Part shown: piece by piece, positions 27,141-37,610 of the stretch
Position numbering within the stretch: position 1 is the first letter of the stretch
Layout: every line of letters starts with the position of its first letter
Assembly (NCBI RefSeq): GCF_016735695.1
Contig: NZ_JAERQD010000016.1
Span: 1 to 64,000 of the forward strand
Reading direction: 5' to 3'
From: Microvirga zambiensis WSM3693
GTDB taxonomy: Bacteria > Pseudomonadota > Alphaproteobacteria > Rhizobiales > Beijerinckiaceae
DNA: 64,000 nt
Notes under the pieces: generated by a model
What the model saw: only the letters and a program-made list of their open reading frames with translations
The model's database searches: none
Told to the model about the DNA's origin: nothing
Translations under genes and position numbers: made by a program

Positions 27141-28016
27141 TCAGGCCCTGCCGTCCGAAAGGGCCTTCAGGTAGCGTCCGAGCACCGTCGTCGAGATGAC
27201 GGTAAGCGTTGCGAACAGGCCTGGAAAGACGCCGATCCACCACGCTCTGCGTAAATAGCCTTGTCCCTCTGCCAGCATCAGGCCCCATTCCGGAGTTGGG
27301 GGCTTAGGACCGAGGCCGAGATAACTGAGGGCCGCGGAGGACAGGATGGCGCTACCGATTCCGAGCGTCGAAAGAACGATCAGCGGGCCGATGGTGTTGG
27401 GAAGAACGTGCCGCATCAGGGTGAGCCACCGTCTTTGTCCCAGAATGCGGGCAGCCTCGACATAACCGGATGTACGCACGACCAACACTTGAGACCGGAC
27501 GATCCGCGCATAGCGGGGGATTTCGGCGATGGCGATGGCGATGAGAACATTGACGCTCCCGGTCCCGAGCAGCGCCACAACCGCCATGGACATGAAGAGG
27601 GCCGGGAAGGCGAGCAGCACGTCGATCACCCGCATGAACGCGAGGTCGACAGCCCCGCCGGCGCTGCCGGCAACGAGTCCGACGGCCAGGCCGATGGTGA
27701 CGGCGATGGACGTTGCACCGAGTCCGATGGTCAGGGAGTAGCTGGCGCCATGTACGACACGCGAAAAGATATCGCGTCCGAGCTGGTCCGTTCCGAAAGG
27801 AAACTCGAGGGAGGGCGGACGCAATGTGTGGAGCAGGCTGATCTTGTAGGGATCCTTCGGTGCGACGATCCCCGGTGCAACCGCGCAGAGGGCGAGGAAA
27901 ACCAGGACGGTCGCGGCAAGCGCGACGCCAAACGGGACACGTCGCAGCCGCATGAAGAATCCTGGCCCGGCTCGCATGCGGGCGGGATCGGCCAGGTTTG
28001 GCGTGAGATCGGTCAT
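27141..28016 (-). CDS. Dipeptide-type ABC permease (DppC-like)
   Basis: A 291-residue permease with a short cytoplasmic head, a first helix (FGVALAATVLVFLALCAVAP), the FPFGTDQLGRDIFSRVVHG segment of DppC proteins and an EAA loop VEAARILGQRRWLTLMRHVL. The tail SYLGLGPKPPTPEWGLMLAE is typical. It overlaps the DppB-like gene by four bases (ATGA). Confidence 0.92.
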   Translation of the reverse strand: MTDLTPNLADPARMRAGPGFFMRLRRVPFGVALAATVLVFLALCAVAPGIVAPKDPYKISLLHTLRPPSLEFPFGTDQLGRDIFSRVVHGASYSLTIGLGATSIAVTIGLAVGLVAGSAGGAVDLAFMRVIDVLLAFPALFMSMAVVALLGTGSVNVLIAIAIAEIPRYARIVRSQVLVVRTSGYVEAARILGQRRWLTLMRHVLPNTIGPLIVLSTLGIGSAILSSAALSYLGLGPKPPTPEWGLMLAEGQGYLRRAWWIGVFPGLFATLTVISTTVLGRYLKALSDGRA

Positions 28017-28948
28017 GCGGCGGAGACACGTAATCGGGGGTCGGCCAGACGGTAGAGAAGGTCGGCGACGATGTTGAGCGTCACGAACACGAAGGCGACG
28101 AGGAGAACGATCCCCATGACGACGGGAATGTCATGATTGTTGATCGCCTCCAGCGTGATGCGCCCGAGGCCAGGGCGGCCGAAGACCTGCTCCGTGATGA
28201 TGGAGCCGGCGAGAAGGCCGCCGAACGTCTCGGTGCTGATCGTGATGCATGGGATCAGGGTATGGCCGAGGGCGTGCCGCCAGCGAACGGCCCATTCGGA
28301 TAATCCCCGGGTCCGCGCCGTCAGGATGAAGGGCTGTTCGAGGGCAAGGTCCATCTCCTCCCGCATGACCTGGCTCAGGCTTCCGAACACGGCAAGGGCC
28401 AGGGTCGCGACCGGCAGGACGAGGGAGCGCCAGCCCTCGTCGGCGACGACGGGGAAGAGCTGCCATTTGAACGAGAAGAAGGTGAGAAGAAGGATGCCGA
28501 TCCAGAAGGTCGGGGTCGAGACGCTCAGAAGTTCGATCGAGGACAGCGCCTTGCGAAGCCATGTCCTTCGGCCCGATGTGACAAGCGAAGCGAGGCAGGC
28601 CATGACGATGGCGAGCAGGACCGATAGGGAAGCCAGCGTCAATGTGGATCCGAGTTCGCTGCCGATGATCGAGATCACGCTCCGGCGCTGCTGGTAGGAT
28701 GTTCCGAGATCCCCCTGCACGATCCTCGCCAGGAAATGCTGGTACTGCTCCCAGACGGGCCGGTCTAGGCCGAAATCGGCGCGGATGGCGGCGCGCAGTT
28801 CCGGAGTGACGGATGAATCCGCACCATAGATGACTTGGACCGGATCGCTGGGAAACAGCTGAAGAATGGCAAATGCCAATGAAGCAGCAGCCCAAAGGAC
28901 TGCTGCTCCCGCGAGGATGCGTATCAAAAGTTCTCTTGCGATGTGCAA
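28013..28948 (-). CDS. Dipeptide-type ABC permease (DppB-like)
   Basis: A 311-residue permease with the N-terminal ILQLFPSDPVQVIYG and FGLDRPVWEQY motifs and the final ADLLYRLADPRL of DppB/OppB proteins. The coupling loop is ILTARTRGLSEWAVRWRHAL. I chose the TTG at 28948 because GGGAAG lies directly before it and just after the stop of the binding-protein gene. An ATG at 28993 is also in frame but would add a Cys-rich, poorly conserved head and overlap the upstream gene by 35 bases. Confidence 0.88.
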   Translation of the reverse strand: MHIARELLIRILAGAAVLWAAASLAFAILQLFPSDPVQVIYGADSSVTPELRAAIRADFGLDRPVWEQYQHFLARIVQGDLGTSYQQRRSVISIIGSELGSTLTLASLSVLLAIVMACLASLVTSGRRTWLRKALSSIELLSVSTPTFWIGILLLTFFSFKWQLFPVVADEGWRSLVLPVATLALAVFGSLSQVMREEMDLALEQPFILTARTRGLSEWAVRWRHALGHTLIPCITISTETFGGLLAGSIITEQVFGRPGLGRITLEAINNHDIPVVMGIVLLVAFVFVTLNIVADLLYRLADPRLRVSAA

Positions 28949-28958
28949 GCGGCTTCCC

Positions 28959-30587
28959 TTACTTCGACAGCCACACGTCGTAATAGGAGCCAATCTGGCC
29001 CGAGGTTCCGAAGGTCACGCCCTGTACCTTCTTGTTCACCGCCAGAAGAACGGTCGGGTTCGCGATCGGGATCAGATAGACCTTCTCGGCGATGATCTTT
29101 TGCGCGGCCGTATAGGCGGCGATGCGCTTCTCGCGGTCCGTGGTCGCAAGACCATCCGCGAGGGCGCCGTCGAGATCCTTGTCCTTGACGAAGCCCCAGT
29201 TCGTGTTCTTGTCCCATGTCTCGGTGGAATAGAACGCTCCATAGAGCAGGTTAGGTTCGCCTGCCGCCTGGGACGTGTCGACGATGTCATAGTCATTGGC
29301 CTTGAAGCGGGCATCGGCCGAGCCGAAATCGATGACATCGCGGACATAGTCCACGCCGATGGCGGCGAAGGCGGCCTTCAGGCCCTGGGCGTAGAGATCG
29401 CGCTGCTGGTTGCTCCACGGGGTCGCCGAGATTCCGCGCAGGGTCAGCCGCTTGCCGTCCTTCACGCGGAAGCCCTGGCTGTCCGTCTTCGACCAGCCGG
29501 CCTCGTCGAGAAGCGCTTTCGCCTTTTTCTCATCGAACGTCCACGATTTCTCGAGGGAGGGATCGTGACCGAGAGCAACTGCAGGAGTGAGGGCGGCATA
29601 GGCCGGAGTCGCCGTCCCGAGGAAAACCGCGTCGATGAGGCCGGCATAGTCGGCACCCACACGCAGGGCTTCTCGAACCCTGACGTCATCGAGGGGGGAT
29701 TTCGACTGATTGAGCCAGAATGACCACGGAATGCCCGGCTGTTGCGTCTGGAGAAGCTTCAGATGGGGCTTGGACTTGATGTCCTCGACCGAGATCGCCG
29801 GCACGCCTGTCGCGATATCGGCCTGGTTCGATTCCACTGCGCCGACGCGAACCGAATCCTCTTTCAGGAAGCGCAACTCGACGCGATCGAGATAAGCCTT
29901 CCCCTGATGCGCCGCGTCTGCGGGCGCCCAGTTGTAATTGTCGTTCCGCTCCAAAACGAGGTCACGCCCCGGCGTGCGGGACGCCACCTTGAACGGACCG
30001 GATCCGGCCGTAACGCCCGGCCCGCCGGCACAACGCTCTTCCTTGCTGTATTTCTGGATGGATGCCGGTGAGATGAAGCCGAGCGTAGGCTCGCTCAGAT
30101 CGTGCAGGAACGGGCTATAAGCCTTGCGCAACTTGACGGTAACGACATTATCCTTGCTTGAGATCGACTCGACCGGAGCACTGCCGGCTTTCTTGACATC
30201 GAGCCAGCGCTGCAGGTTGAACCGCACAGCCTCCGCATTCAGGGGAGTTCCGTCGTGGAAGGTGACGCCATCGCGGATCGTGAACGCGTAGGTCAGCTGA
30301 TCTTCAGAGATGGCCCATTCGCTTGCGAGCCAGGAATGGAACTTGCCGTCGAGGCTCTCAGAGACGAGGCGGTCGTAAATGCTCTGGAGGGCAGTCTGGG
30401 TATTGCGTGAGGTGCCTTCTATCTGATCCAGGCAAAGCGGTTCGTAGGTCACGACACGCAATGTACCGCCCGCCTGGGGCTTGTCCTGGGCCGCAGCGAC
30501 TCCTGGAGCGCAGAGGAACGCGGACGACAGGCACAAAGCAAGGCCTGCCATTCGTGTCGAGACAGCTGCTGAACCAAACCCCACCAT
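28959..30587 (-). CDS. ABC substrate-binding protein, family 5 (dipeptide/nickel type)
   Basis: A 542-residue periplasmic binding protein with a signal peptide ending near residue 33 (LALCLSSAFLCAPGVAAAQ). Family features are GGTLRVVTYEP, FTIRDGVTFHDGTPLNAEAV, GSGPFKVASRTPGRD and VREALRVGADYAGLI. It is the first gene of the second importer operon. It differs clearly from the binding protein at 18773, so the two importers have different cargo. No metabolic enzyme is linked here apart from the DUF1684 protein, so the ligand cannot be proposed. Confidence 0.92.
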   Translation of the reverse strand: MVGFGSAAVSTRMAGLALCLSSAFLCAPGVAAAQDKPQAGGTLRVVTYEPLCLDQIEGTSRNTQTALQSIYDRLVSESLDGKFHSWLASEWAISEDQLTYAFTIRDGVTFHDGTPLNAEAVRFNLQRWLDVKKAGSAPVESISSKDNVVTVKLRKAYSPFLHDLSEPTLGFISPASIQKYSKEERCAGGPGVTAGSGPFKVASRTPGRDLVLERNDNYNWAPADAAHQGKAYLDRVELRFLKEDSVRVGAVESNQADIATGVPAISVEDIKSKPHLKLLQTQQPGIPWSFWLNQSKSPLDDVRVREALRVGADYAGLIDAVFLGTATPAYAALTPAVALGHDPSLEKSWTFDEKKAKALLDEAGWSKTDSQGFRVKDGKRLTLRGISATPWSNQQRDLYAQGLKAAFAAIGVDYVRDVIDFGSADARFKANDYDIVDTSQAAGEPNLLYGAFYSTETWDKNTNWGFVKDKDLDGALADGLATTDREKRIAAYTAAQKIIAEKVYLIPIANPTVLLAVNKKVQGVTFGTSGQIGSYYDVWLSK

Positions 30588-31274
30588 GTCATTTCTCCGA
30601 TGGTTTAAGCTCTCGTCGATGTTAATCGCTTGAGGCGAGATGGAACTATCCTGCCCTCGGTCAGATCCCTCCTGGAGCCCTCGCGCGGATGAGCGGAGAA
30701 GTCCAAGCGGGAAGTGCTTGAGGGCCGTCGTATCTGCGCTGCCGATACGGGTGCCGCGTCAAGAAACAACGTTCCCATATCCGAGTCAAGGATTGGGTTC
30801 GGATAAAAGAACGGCCGCGGTTCGACTACTGGTCGTAGAGCGAAGGCTCGAAGGCTCGCACGCCATAAGAGGGTTCGCCGCGACATGAAATTTCTCTCGT
30901 TGCGGGCAGGTAGGGGATTATTTTCTCTATCAGCGCGTTCTAAAAAAAGAACAGGCCAATTGACGTCACGCTTGTCCCCAGCGACACTGTAACGGTTGCT
31001 GGAGGTGCACTTGGCCGCCAGCAGCCGCGGTGATTTGAAGTGCCAGCTTGCGCCGCGAAACCAAACGCTAAAGCGTCACGATGCGTGTCATGCGCCTCGT
31101 GATCCGATCGAAGGATTGCGGTCATGATTGTTTCTTTGCCGAACTCTGTCCTGCATCGGACAACGTACCGGGGTCGCATCAGCGCTCGCTGTTGCCGCTG
31201 ACGAAACTCTCTCATTCCTTCCACGATACATCGCGTCACGGCCAGCCTTGCGCTGGCCGCAGGAGGTCTTCGTC
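30588..31274. other. Gene-free stretch
   Basis: Nearly 700 bases with no recognisable gene on either strand. It should contain the promoter of the minus-strand importer operon. A small inverted repeat (gttct/agaac around an A-rich loop) lies at 30937-30952. The right end carries a strong aggagg ribosome site for the 61-residue gene. Confidence 0.5.
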
Positions 31275-31460
31275 ATGTCAAGCACTACCCATGTCATCGA
31301 AGTCGGCGAGGTTACCGCCGGCATCGTCGTCTCCACCGAAGGCGGCTTCCGCTTCTTCGCAGCCGGGCTTGCTTTCAAGTCTCTCGATCTGGCGATCTTC
31401 GCCTCGATCGAGGAGGCCAGTCGGGCGGCACGCGCGAAGTTCATCAGGCGCCGTCACTAA
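31275..31460 (+). CDS. Small conserved-looking hypothetical protein
   Basis: A 61-residue protein, MSSTTHVIEVGEVTAGIVVS onwards, with two predicted beta hairpins and a C-terminal helix (ASIEEASRAARAKFIRR). Its shape (V-x-x-E-G-G-F-R-F-F-A, then a phrase ending in an Ala/Arg helix) is common among small proteins of Hyphomicrobiales with unknown role. The ATG at 31275 follows AGGAGG by eight bases; earlier in-frame starts lack such a site. It stands alone. Confidence 0.7.
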   Translation: MSSTTHVIEVGEVTAGIVVSTEGGFRFFAAGLAFKSLDLAIFASIEEASRAARAKFIRRRH

Positions 31461-32027
31461 GAACGGCAACGCTCCTGCTCGGGCGAAAGGTTGGCCTTTT
31501 GCCGACGTCCTCCGCATCGTAGCAGGTCTCTGGCCGGTTTCGGCGTGCGGGCGAAGCTGGCGTTTGCTACTGCCGCCACTTTTGGAACTCCCCAATACGG
31601 CGGTGACACCGCTCTTCGCTCATCGGCCAGGCAACGGGCCTTCAGCGACCTTATCCATTATGGAATAAACGGTGTTCGCAAGCCGCCGCTGTTCCGCTCT
31701 CGAAGGGGGTGGCGGCAGGCAAGTGAAGCAATCCGTGGTTAACCCCATGCACGTGATGCCGATTGTGCTAAGTTCGTCCGCGATGGCGCAGGGCTTCGAC
31801 CATGATCTGTGTACGGCGTAATCCAGCGTCTGATCCCGTTCCCGAATGTGCTCGTGACCGGCTATCAGGCGTTCTTCACAACACGCGAAGCCCTGCGGAC
31901 CATCCTGGAGACGACGCTCGCAAGCATCTCGGATTTCGCAAAGGGCCGCCAATTGCCGAACGAAATCAGGATGTGTGATCGACGCAGCCCTTGAACGGTG
32001 CAGCCTGAGGCACAGTTGGACGAGGCC
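31461..32027. other. Gene-free stretch
   Basis: No convincing gene. A minus-strand frame crosses it and continues antisense to the kinase gene, and a 61-residue plus-strand frame starts at 31809, but neither has family resemblance or a good ribosome site. The promoter of the glycogen operon should lie near its right end. Confidence 0.45.
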
Positions 32028-32972
32028 ATGAAACGGATTGTGACGCTCACTCTGAACCCCGCCATTGACGGCGCCGCGGAGGCGGAGGAAGTCCGGCCGA
32101 TTCACAAGATCAGAACCTGGGCCGAACGTTATGATCCCGGTGGGGGCGGCATCAACGTCGCGCGGGTCATCAAGGAGCTCGGAGGCTCGGCCCTGGCACT
32201 TTATCTGTCGGGAGGAGCGACAGGTCCGATCCTCGATCAACTCGTGCAGGCGGCGGGGATCGATAGCCGGCGCATCCCGATCAGGGGCCACACCCGTGTC
32301 AGCCATACCGTGCATGAGCGGTCGACCGGATTGGAGTATCGCTTCGTTCCCGAAGGTCCGCCCTTGGGTCTCGATGAATGGGAGGGCTGCCTTGCGGCGA
32401 TCGAGGAGATCGATTGCGACTATCTGGTTGCGAGCGGCAGTCTTCCCCGCGGTGTGCCGAGCGACTTCTATGTGCGGGTCGGTCACATCGCCGGGCAGAA
32501 GGGAGCGCGCCTTGTTCTCGACACGTCGGGCGAGGCGCTGCGCGATTCCGCACGGCAAGGAGTCTTCCTGATCAAGCCGAGTCTGGGCGAGCTGGAGAGC
32601 CTGATCGGACGAGAGCTCCCGGACCCGCGGGACCAGGATGCCGCCGTTCAGGATCTCATTGCCTCGGGCGCGGCGGAGATCGTCGCCCTGACGCTTGGCC
32701 GGGACGGGGCTGCATTGGCGACCCGTGGCAGGAGCATCCGCGTACCAGGAGCGAAGGTTGTGCCCAAAAGCGCCGTCGGCGCCGGCGACAGCTTCCTAGC
32801 CGCTATAACCCTGGGGCTGGCGCAAGGGCGTCGGATCGAAGACGCCTTCGCCCTGGGAATGGCAGCCGGGACCGCCACGGTCCTGACGGCGGGAACGGAA
32901 CTCTGCCGGCGCGCCGATGTGGAACAAATCTACGATGCCATCAAAAGAGACCATTCCAAGGTCTTCAGTTGA
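32028..32972 (+). CDS. pfkB: PfkB-family 6-phosphofructokinase
   Basis: Phosphorylates fructose 6-phosphate with ATP. The protein (314 aa) opens MKRIVTLTLNPAIDGAAEAE and has the DPGGGGINVARVIKELGG motif, which is close to the N-terminus of E. coli PfkB (phosphofructokinase II), plus the anion hole and catalytic Asp in VGAGDSFLAAITLG. Related kinases use tagatose 6-phosphate or fructose 1-phosphate, but the GGGGINVAR form and the glycogen context favour fructose 6-phosphate. The ATG at 32028 follows GACGAGG. Thirty-two bases separate it from glgP, so the two are one operon feeding glycogen carbon into glycolysis. Confidence 0.85.
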   Translation: MKRIVTLTLNPAIDGAAEAEEVRPIHKIRTWAERYDPGGGGINVARVIKELGGSALALYLSGGATGPILDQLVQAAGIDSRRIPIRGHTRVSHTVHERSTGLEYRFVPEGPPLGLDEWEGCLAAIEEIDCDYLVASGSLPRGVPSDFYVRVGHIAGQKGARLVLDTSGEALRDSARQGVFLIKPSLGELESLIGRELPDPRDQDAAVQDLIASGAAEIVALTLGRDGAALATRGRSIRVPGAKVVPKSAVGAGDSFLAAITLGLAQGRRIEDAFALGMAAGTATVLTAGTELCRRADVEQIYDAIKRDHSKVFS

Positions 32973-33004
32973 GCGCCTTCCGTCCCTGCGCCGAGGTCAG
33001 TGGA

Positions 33005-35509
33005 ATGAACGAGCAGCGTGCCATCGCAAGAGCTTCCCGGACGTCGGGGATCAGGGACCTCCTCAGACAGTATGAGTGTGGCCCGATCCAGCTCACCGGG
33101 ACGAACAATGCCCTCTACGAGCGGCACCTCATGTTCGATAACGTGGTCGACCCGGCTGTGGTCGGCCCGCGCGAGCGCTTCGAGGCGATTGCCCGTTCAG
33201 TGCGGGACATTCTTTCCCAGCGATGGCTGCACACCGAGCAGGCGTACCAGAACCACAATCCCAAGCGCGTTTACTATCTCTCCATGGAGTTCCTCATCGG
33301 ACGCTCCCTGGCCAACACCATCATGAATCTCATGCTCGATCAGGCCGTGCGGCAATGCGTCGACCGGAATGGACACGACTGGCTGGCCTTGCTGGAGCAG
33401 GAGCCCGATGCCGGCCTGGGGAACGGCGGGCTTGGCCGCCTCGCAGCCTGCTTTCTCGACTCGATGGCGACGATGCAACTCCCGGCGATGGGCTACGGCC
33501 TGCGGTACGAGTACGGCATCTTTCGGCAATCCATCAGCGACGGCTGGCAGCACGAGGAGGCGGATCACTGGCTGCGGCGTCCCGATCCGTGGGAGGTCGC
33601 GCGGCCGCAGGAGCAGGTCGAGGTCAGGCTCGGCTGCTCGTTCGAAGTCCGCAGCGGGAGCCTCGCCGTCATTCCCGGCGAACCGTCGTCCCTGCTCGGG
33701 ATACCCTATGATCGGCCCGTGGTGGGCTACGGCGGCCGGACCGTCAACACGCTCCGACTCTGGGCGGCCGCAGCGCCCGAGGTTTTCGATTTCCATGCCT
33801 TCAGCGCAGGCGATTTCGTCGGCGCGCTGGCCGAGCGGCTCACGGCCGAATCCCTGACACGGGTTCTCTATCCCGACGATTCGACGAGCAGGGGAAAGGG
33901 CCTGCGCTTCGTGCAGGAGTATTTCCTGGTCGCCTGCTCCCTGGCCGACCTCGTGCGACGCTTCCGCCGGGACAATTCCGACTGGCACGCGCTCCCCGGC
34001 AAAATCGCCATCCAGCTCAACGACACCCATCCGAGTCTCGCAGTCGCCGAACTGATGCGGATCCTGCTCGACGAAGCGCATCTCGGATGGGACGAGGCCT
34101 GGGATCTGACCCGGCAGACGCTTGCCTACACCAATCACACGCTATTGCCCGAGGCGTTGGAGAAATGGCCCTTGCGCTGGTTCGAGGTGCTGCTGCCGCG
34201 CCACCTCGACATCATCCTCAAGATCAACCACCACCTCCTGGAGGAAGTCAGGGCGCGCTACCCGGGCGACGCAGGCCGTGCCGAGCGCATCAGTCTGGTG
34301 GAGGAGGGGGGCGTGCGCAGAATCCGCATGGCCAATCTGGCCATCGTCGGTTCGCACAGCACGAACGGCGTCGCCGCGATCCATTCCAAGCTGCTGCGCA
34401 CGAAAACGGTCAAGGATCTGGCCGACATGTTCCCCGATCGCTTCAGCAACAAGACCAATGGCGTGACACCGCGCCGTTGGATCCGGCTGGCCAATCCGGC
34501 ACTTGCCGACATCATCACGCAAGCCATCGGCGACGGCTGGATCACGGATCTTGCTGAAATGGAGAAGCTCAGGCCACTCGCCGACGATGCTGGCTTCCGT
34601 GAAGCCATTCGCCGGGCCAAGCGCGATGCCAAATCGCAATTCGCCGACTGGCTCAAGTCCGGGTCCGGCGTGGCGGTGGATCCGGCGACGATCTTCGACA
34701 GCCAGGTCAAGCGCATTCACGAATACAAGCGGCAGCTGCTGAACGGGCTGCGCGTGGTCGTGCTCTACAACCGGTTGCGGGAGAATCCAGATCTTGAGAT
34801 CGCCCCGCGCACGTTCTTCTTCGCGGGCAAAGCAGCCCCCGCCTACAATCTCGCCAAACTCATCATCAAGTTTCTCAACAACCTGGCCGGCACCATCGAC
34901 GGGGATCCGGCCGTCAGGGGGCGCCTGAAGGTGGTGTTCCTGCCCGAATACTGCGTGTCGCTGGCCGAGAGGCTGATCCCCGCCAGCGACGTCTCCAACC
35001 AGATCTCGACGGCAGGCTACGAGGCGAGCGGCACGAGCAACATGAAGTTCATGATGAACGGGGCGCTCACGCTCGGCACACGCGACGGGGCGACGATCGA
35101 GATGGCCGAGGCCGCAGGCGAGGACAACTTCTTCCTCTTCGGGCTGACAGCCGAACAGGTCATCGGCAGCCAGGGCTGGTACGATCCGCGCTGGCATTAC
35201 GACAACGAGCCGGAGACGCGCGCAGCACTCGATTTGATCTTCTCCGATCACTTCAGCCGCTACGAACCCGGCCTTTTCGGACCGTTGCGTGATGTCCTGC
35301 TGACGCATGGGGATCACTACCGCCACCTTGCCGATCTCACGTCCTATCTCGACGCCGATCAGCGCCTCATCAAGCTCTATGCCGACCAGGAGGGCTGGGC
35401 GCGCAAGGTCATCCTGAACATTGCTGCGTCCGGAAGGTTCTCCAGCGACCGCACCATTGCAGAATACGCATCCGAAATCTGGGATGTGCGGCCGTGTCCG
35501 GTGCCATAG
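33005..35509 (+). CDS. glgP: Glycogen phosphorylase
   Basis: Releases glucose 1-phosphate from the non-reducing ends of glycogen with phosphate and pyridoxal phosphate. At 834 residues it has the usual length. Features include YYLSMEFLIGRSLANTIMN near residue 90, GNGGLGRLAACFLDSMA, IQLNDTHPSLAVAELMRI, KTNGVTPRRWI, RIHEYKRQLLN and EASGTSNMKFMMNGA, whose Lys binds the cofactor. The ATG at 33005 follows a GAGGT site. The frame extends far upstream as an antiphase overlap with the kinase gene, which was rejected. It overlaps glgX by 16 bases. Confidence 0.96.
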   Translation: MNEQRAIARASRTSGIRDLLRQYECGPIQLTGTNNALYERHLMFDNVVDPAVVGPRERFEAIARSVRDILSQRWLHTEQAYQNHNPKRVYYLSMEFLIGRSLANTIMNLMLDQAVRQCVDRNGHDWLALLEQEPDAGLGNGGLGRLAACFLDSMATMQLPAMGYGLRYEYGIFRQSISDGWQHEEADHWLRRPDPWEVARPQEQVEVRLGCSFEVRSGSLAVIPGEPSSLLGIPYDRPVVGYGGRTVNTLRLWAAAAPEVFDFHAFSAGDFVGALAERLTAESLTRVLYPDDSTSRGKGLRFVQEYFLVACSLADLVRRFRRDNSDWHALPGKIAIQLNDTHPSLAVAELMRILLDEAHLGWDEAWDLTRQTLAYTNHTLLPEALEKWPLRWFEVLLPRHLDIILKINHHLLEEVRARYPGDAGRAERISLVEEGGVRRIRMANLAIVGSHSTNGVAAIHSKLLRTKTVKDLADMFPDRFSNKTNGVTPRRWIRLANPALADIITQAIGDGWITDLAEMEKLRPLADDAGFREAIRRAKRDAKSQFADWLKSGSGVAVDPATIFDSQVKRIHEYKRQLLNGLRVVVLYNRLRENPDLEIAPRTFFFAGKAAPAYNLAKLIIKFLNNLAGTIDGDPAVRGRLKVVFLPEYCVSLAERLIPASDVSNQISTAGYEASGTSNMKFMMNGALTLGTRDGATIEMAEAAGEDNFFLFGLTAEQVIGSQGWYDPRWHYDNEPETRAALDLIFSDHFSRYEPGLFGPLRDVLLTHGDHYRHLADLTSYLDADQRLIKLYADQEGWARKVILNIAASGRFSSDRTIAEYASEIWDVRPCPVP

Positions 35510-37610
35510 CGGAGTCGGATGCCCTTGCCCGTGCTCCTGCAACGGGAAGGCCATCCCCGCTTGGAGCAACGCCGTGCCGCGAGGGAGTGAACTTCAGCAT
35601 CTTCTCCAAGCACGCGACTGGAGTCACATTGTTGTTGTTCTATCGCGCCGATCAGGCGGAACCCAGCCGGGAGATCCGCCTCGATCCCGTGGCCAATCGC
35701 ACCTATCACTACTGGCACATATTCGTCCCGGGCCTGGCTGCTGGCCAGTTGTATGCTTACCGCGTTGACGGGCCGTTCGAGCCTGCACGGGGCATGCGCT
35801 TCGACCCCACCAAGGTCCTTCTCGATCCCTACGCCCGCGGCGTGGTCGTCCCGGAGCAGTACGATCGCGATGCTGCCCGTCGACCGGGCGACAACACGGC
35901 GACGGCGATGAGGAGCGTGGTCGTGGATCCGTCCGCCTACGACTGGGAGGGTGATGTGCCCCTGCGGCGGCCCTCGGCCCGGACCGTCATCTACGAGATG
36001 CATGTGGGCGGCTTTACCCGCCACCCCAGCTCCGGTGTCAGCCAGGACACGCGCGGCACCTTCGCGGCTTGATCGAGAAGATCGCGTATCTCCAGAACTT
36101 GGGCATCACTGCCGTCGAACTGCTTCCGGTGTTCCAGTTCGATGTCCAGGATTGCCCACCGGGCAAAACCAATTACTGGGGCTACGCGCCGGTCTCCTTC
36201 TTCGCGCCGCATCAGGCCTACAGCTCGCGCCGGGATCCGCTCGGGCCGGTGGACGAGTTCCGCGACATGGTCAAGGCTCTGCACAAGGCGGGCATCGAGG
36301 TCATCCTCGATGTCGTGTTCAACCACACCGCTGAGAGCGATGCTGCCGGACCAACAATCTGCTTCCGCGGTGTGGACAACACCACGTATTACACTCTCGA
36401 GAAAGATCGTTCTCGGTATGCCGACTACGCCGGCACCGGAAACGTCCTCAATGCCAATCACACGGTTGTGCGACGGATGATTGTGGACAGCCTCCGGTAC
36501 TGGGTGGAATCCATGCATGTGGATGGCTTCCGGTTCGATCTTGCCTCGGTCCTCGCGCGCGATGAAACGGGCCAGCCGATCCCGAATCCTCCGATCCTGT
36601 GGGACATCGAGTCGGACCCGGGGCTCGCCGGAATCAAGCTCATCGCCGAAGCCTGGGATGCGGCAGGCCTTTACCAGGTCGGGACGTTCATCGGCGACAG
36701 TTGGAGGGAATGGAACGGGCGCTTCCGCGATGATGTCCGCAGCTTCTTCCGAGGTGAATCAGGCTCTGTTGCCCGGATTGCCGACCGATTGCTGGGCAGC
36801 CCCGAGATCTATGGGCACAAAGAGGGGGAGGCCGAGCAGAGCGTCAATTACGTGACATGCCACGATGGCTTCACCATGAACGACCTCGTCTCCTACGACC
36901 GCAAGCACAACGAAGCCAACGGCGAGGGCAATCGCGACGGAGCCGACGCCAACCATAGCTGGAACTGCGGCGTTGAAGGCCCCACGGACGATGCCGCGAT
37001 CGAGAGGCTGAGGAGCCAGCAGGTGAGGAACTTCCTGACGGTGACGATGTGCTCGCTCGGCATCCCCATGATCCTGATGGGGGACGAGGTCCGGCGAACC
37101 CAGTCCGGCAACAACAATGCCTATTGTCAGGACAACGAGACAAGTTGGTTCGACTGGACACTGGTCGAGACGCACGGCGACCTGCATCGGTTCGTGACCC
37201 TGCTCGTTGCGCGACGGGTCCAGCGTGGCACGCAGCACGAGTGGCAGCGGATCAGCCTGACCCGGCTGATCCGGCAGGCGGAGAAGACATGGCATGGCGT
37301 GAAGCTCTGCAGGCCAGACTGGAGCTATGATTCCCACAGCCTTGCGTTCGAGGCCACGCTACGGCAGGAACAGGTCAGGGTGTACCTGATCATGAATGCG
37401 TATTGGGAGCCGTTGGACTTCGAGTTGCCGCCAGTGGAGAACGGGCCGCCAGGCGCGTGGCGCCGATGGATCGATACCTCGCTCGTGTCTCCGGAGGATA
37501 TCGTCCCGTGGCAGAAGGCGCCCTCACTCGCTTGTCCGACCTACCGTGCCGAGGCACGGTCCGTCGTGGTGCTCTTCCGGAAGAGCGAGACCCCTGAAAC
37601 CCGCATGTAG
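35494..37610 (+). pseudogene. glgX: Glycogen debranching enzyme glgX, frameshifted near 36060
   Basis: Hydrolyses alpha-1,6 branches of limit dextrin left by GlgP. Frame one (35494-36072) holds the N-terminal sandwich domain (GVNFSIFSKHATGVTLLLF) and the barrel start (RTVIYEMHVGGFTRH), ending RGTFAA-stop. Frame two (36069-37610) continues IEKIAYLQNLGITAVELLPV with the GH13 regions VVFNHTAE, GFRFDLASVLAR (nucleophile), LIAEAWDA (acid/base) and VTCHDGFTMND. One missing base in the gcggctt run near 36065 would restore RGTFAGLIEKI. Frame two could start at TTG 36069, overlapping the TGA (cTTGA), so reinitiation into two fragments is possible but unlikely to give an active enzyme. Confidence 0.88.

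Noticed and set aside
30937-30952. Small inverted repeat gttct/agaac
   Set aside because: Stem of five pairs around an A-rich loop, no gene end nearby; too weak for a terminator.
31620-32558. A 312-residue minus-strand frame across the gap and the pfkB gene
   Set aside because: Most of it is antisense to the kinase gene; the part in the gap has no recognised motif and no good ribosome site.
34142-35569. A 475-residue minus-strand frame over glgP
   Set aside because: Antisense shadow of a well supported gene; no family resemblance.
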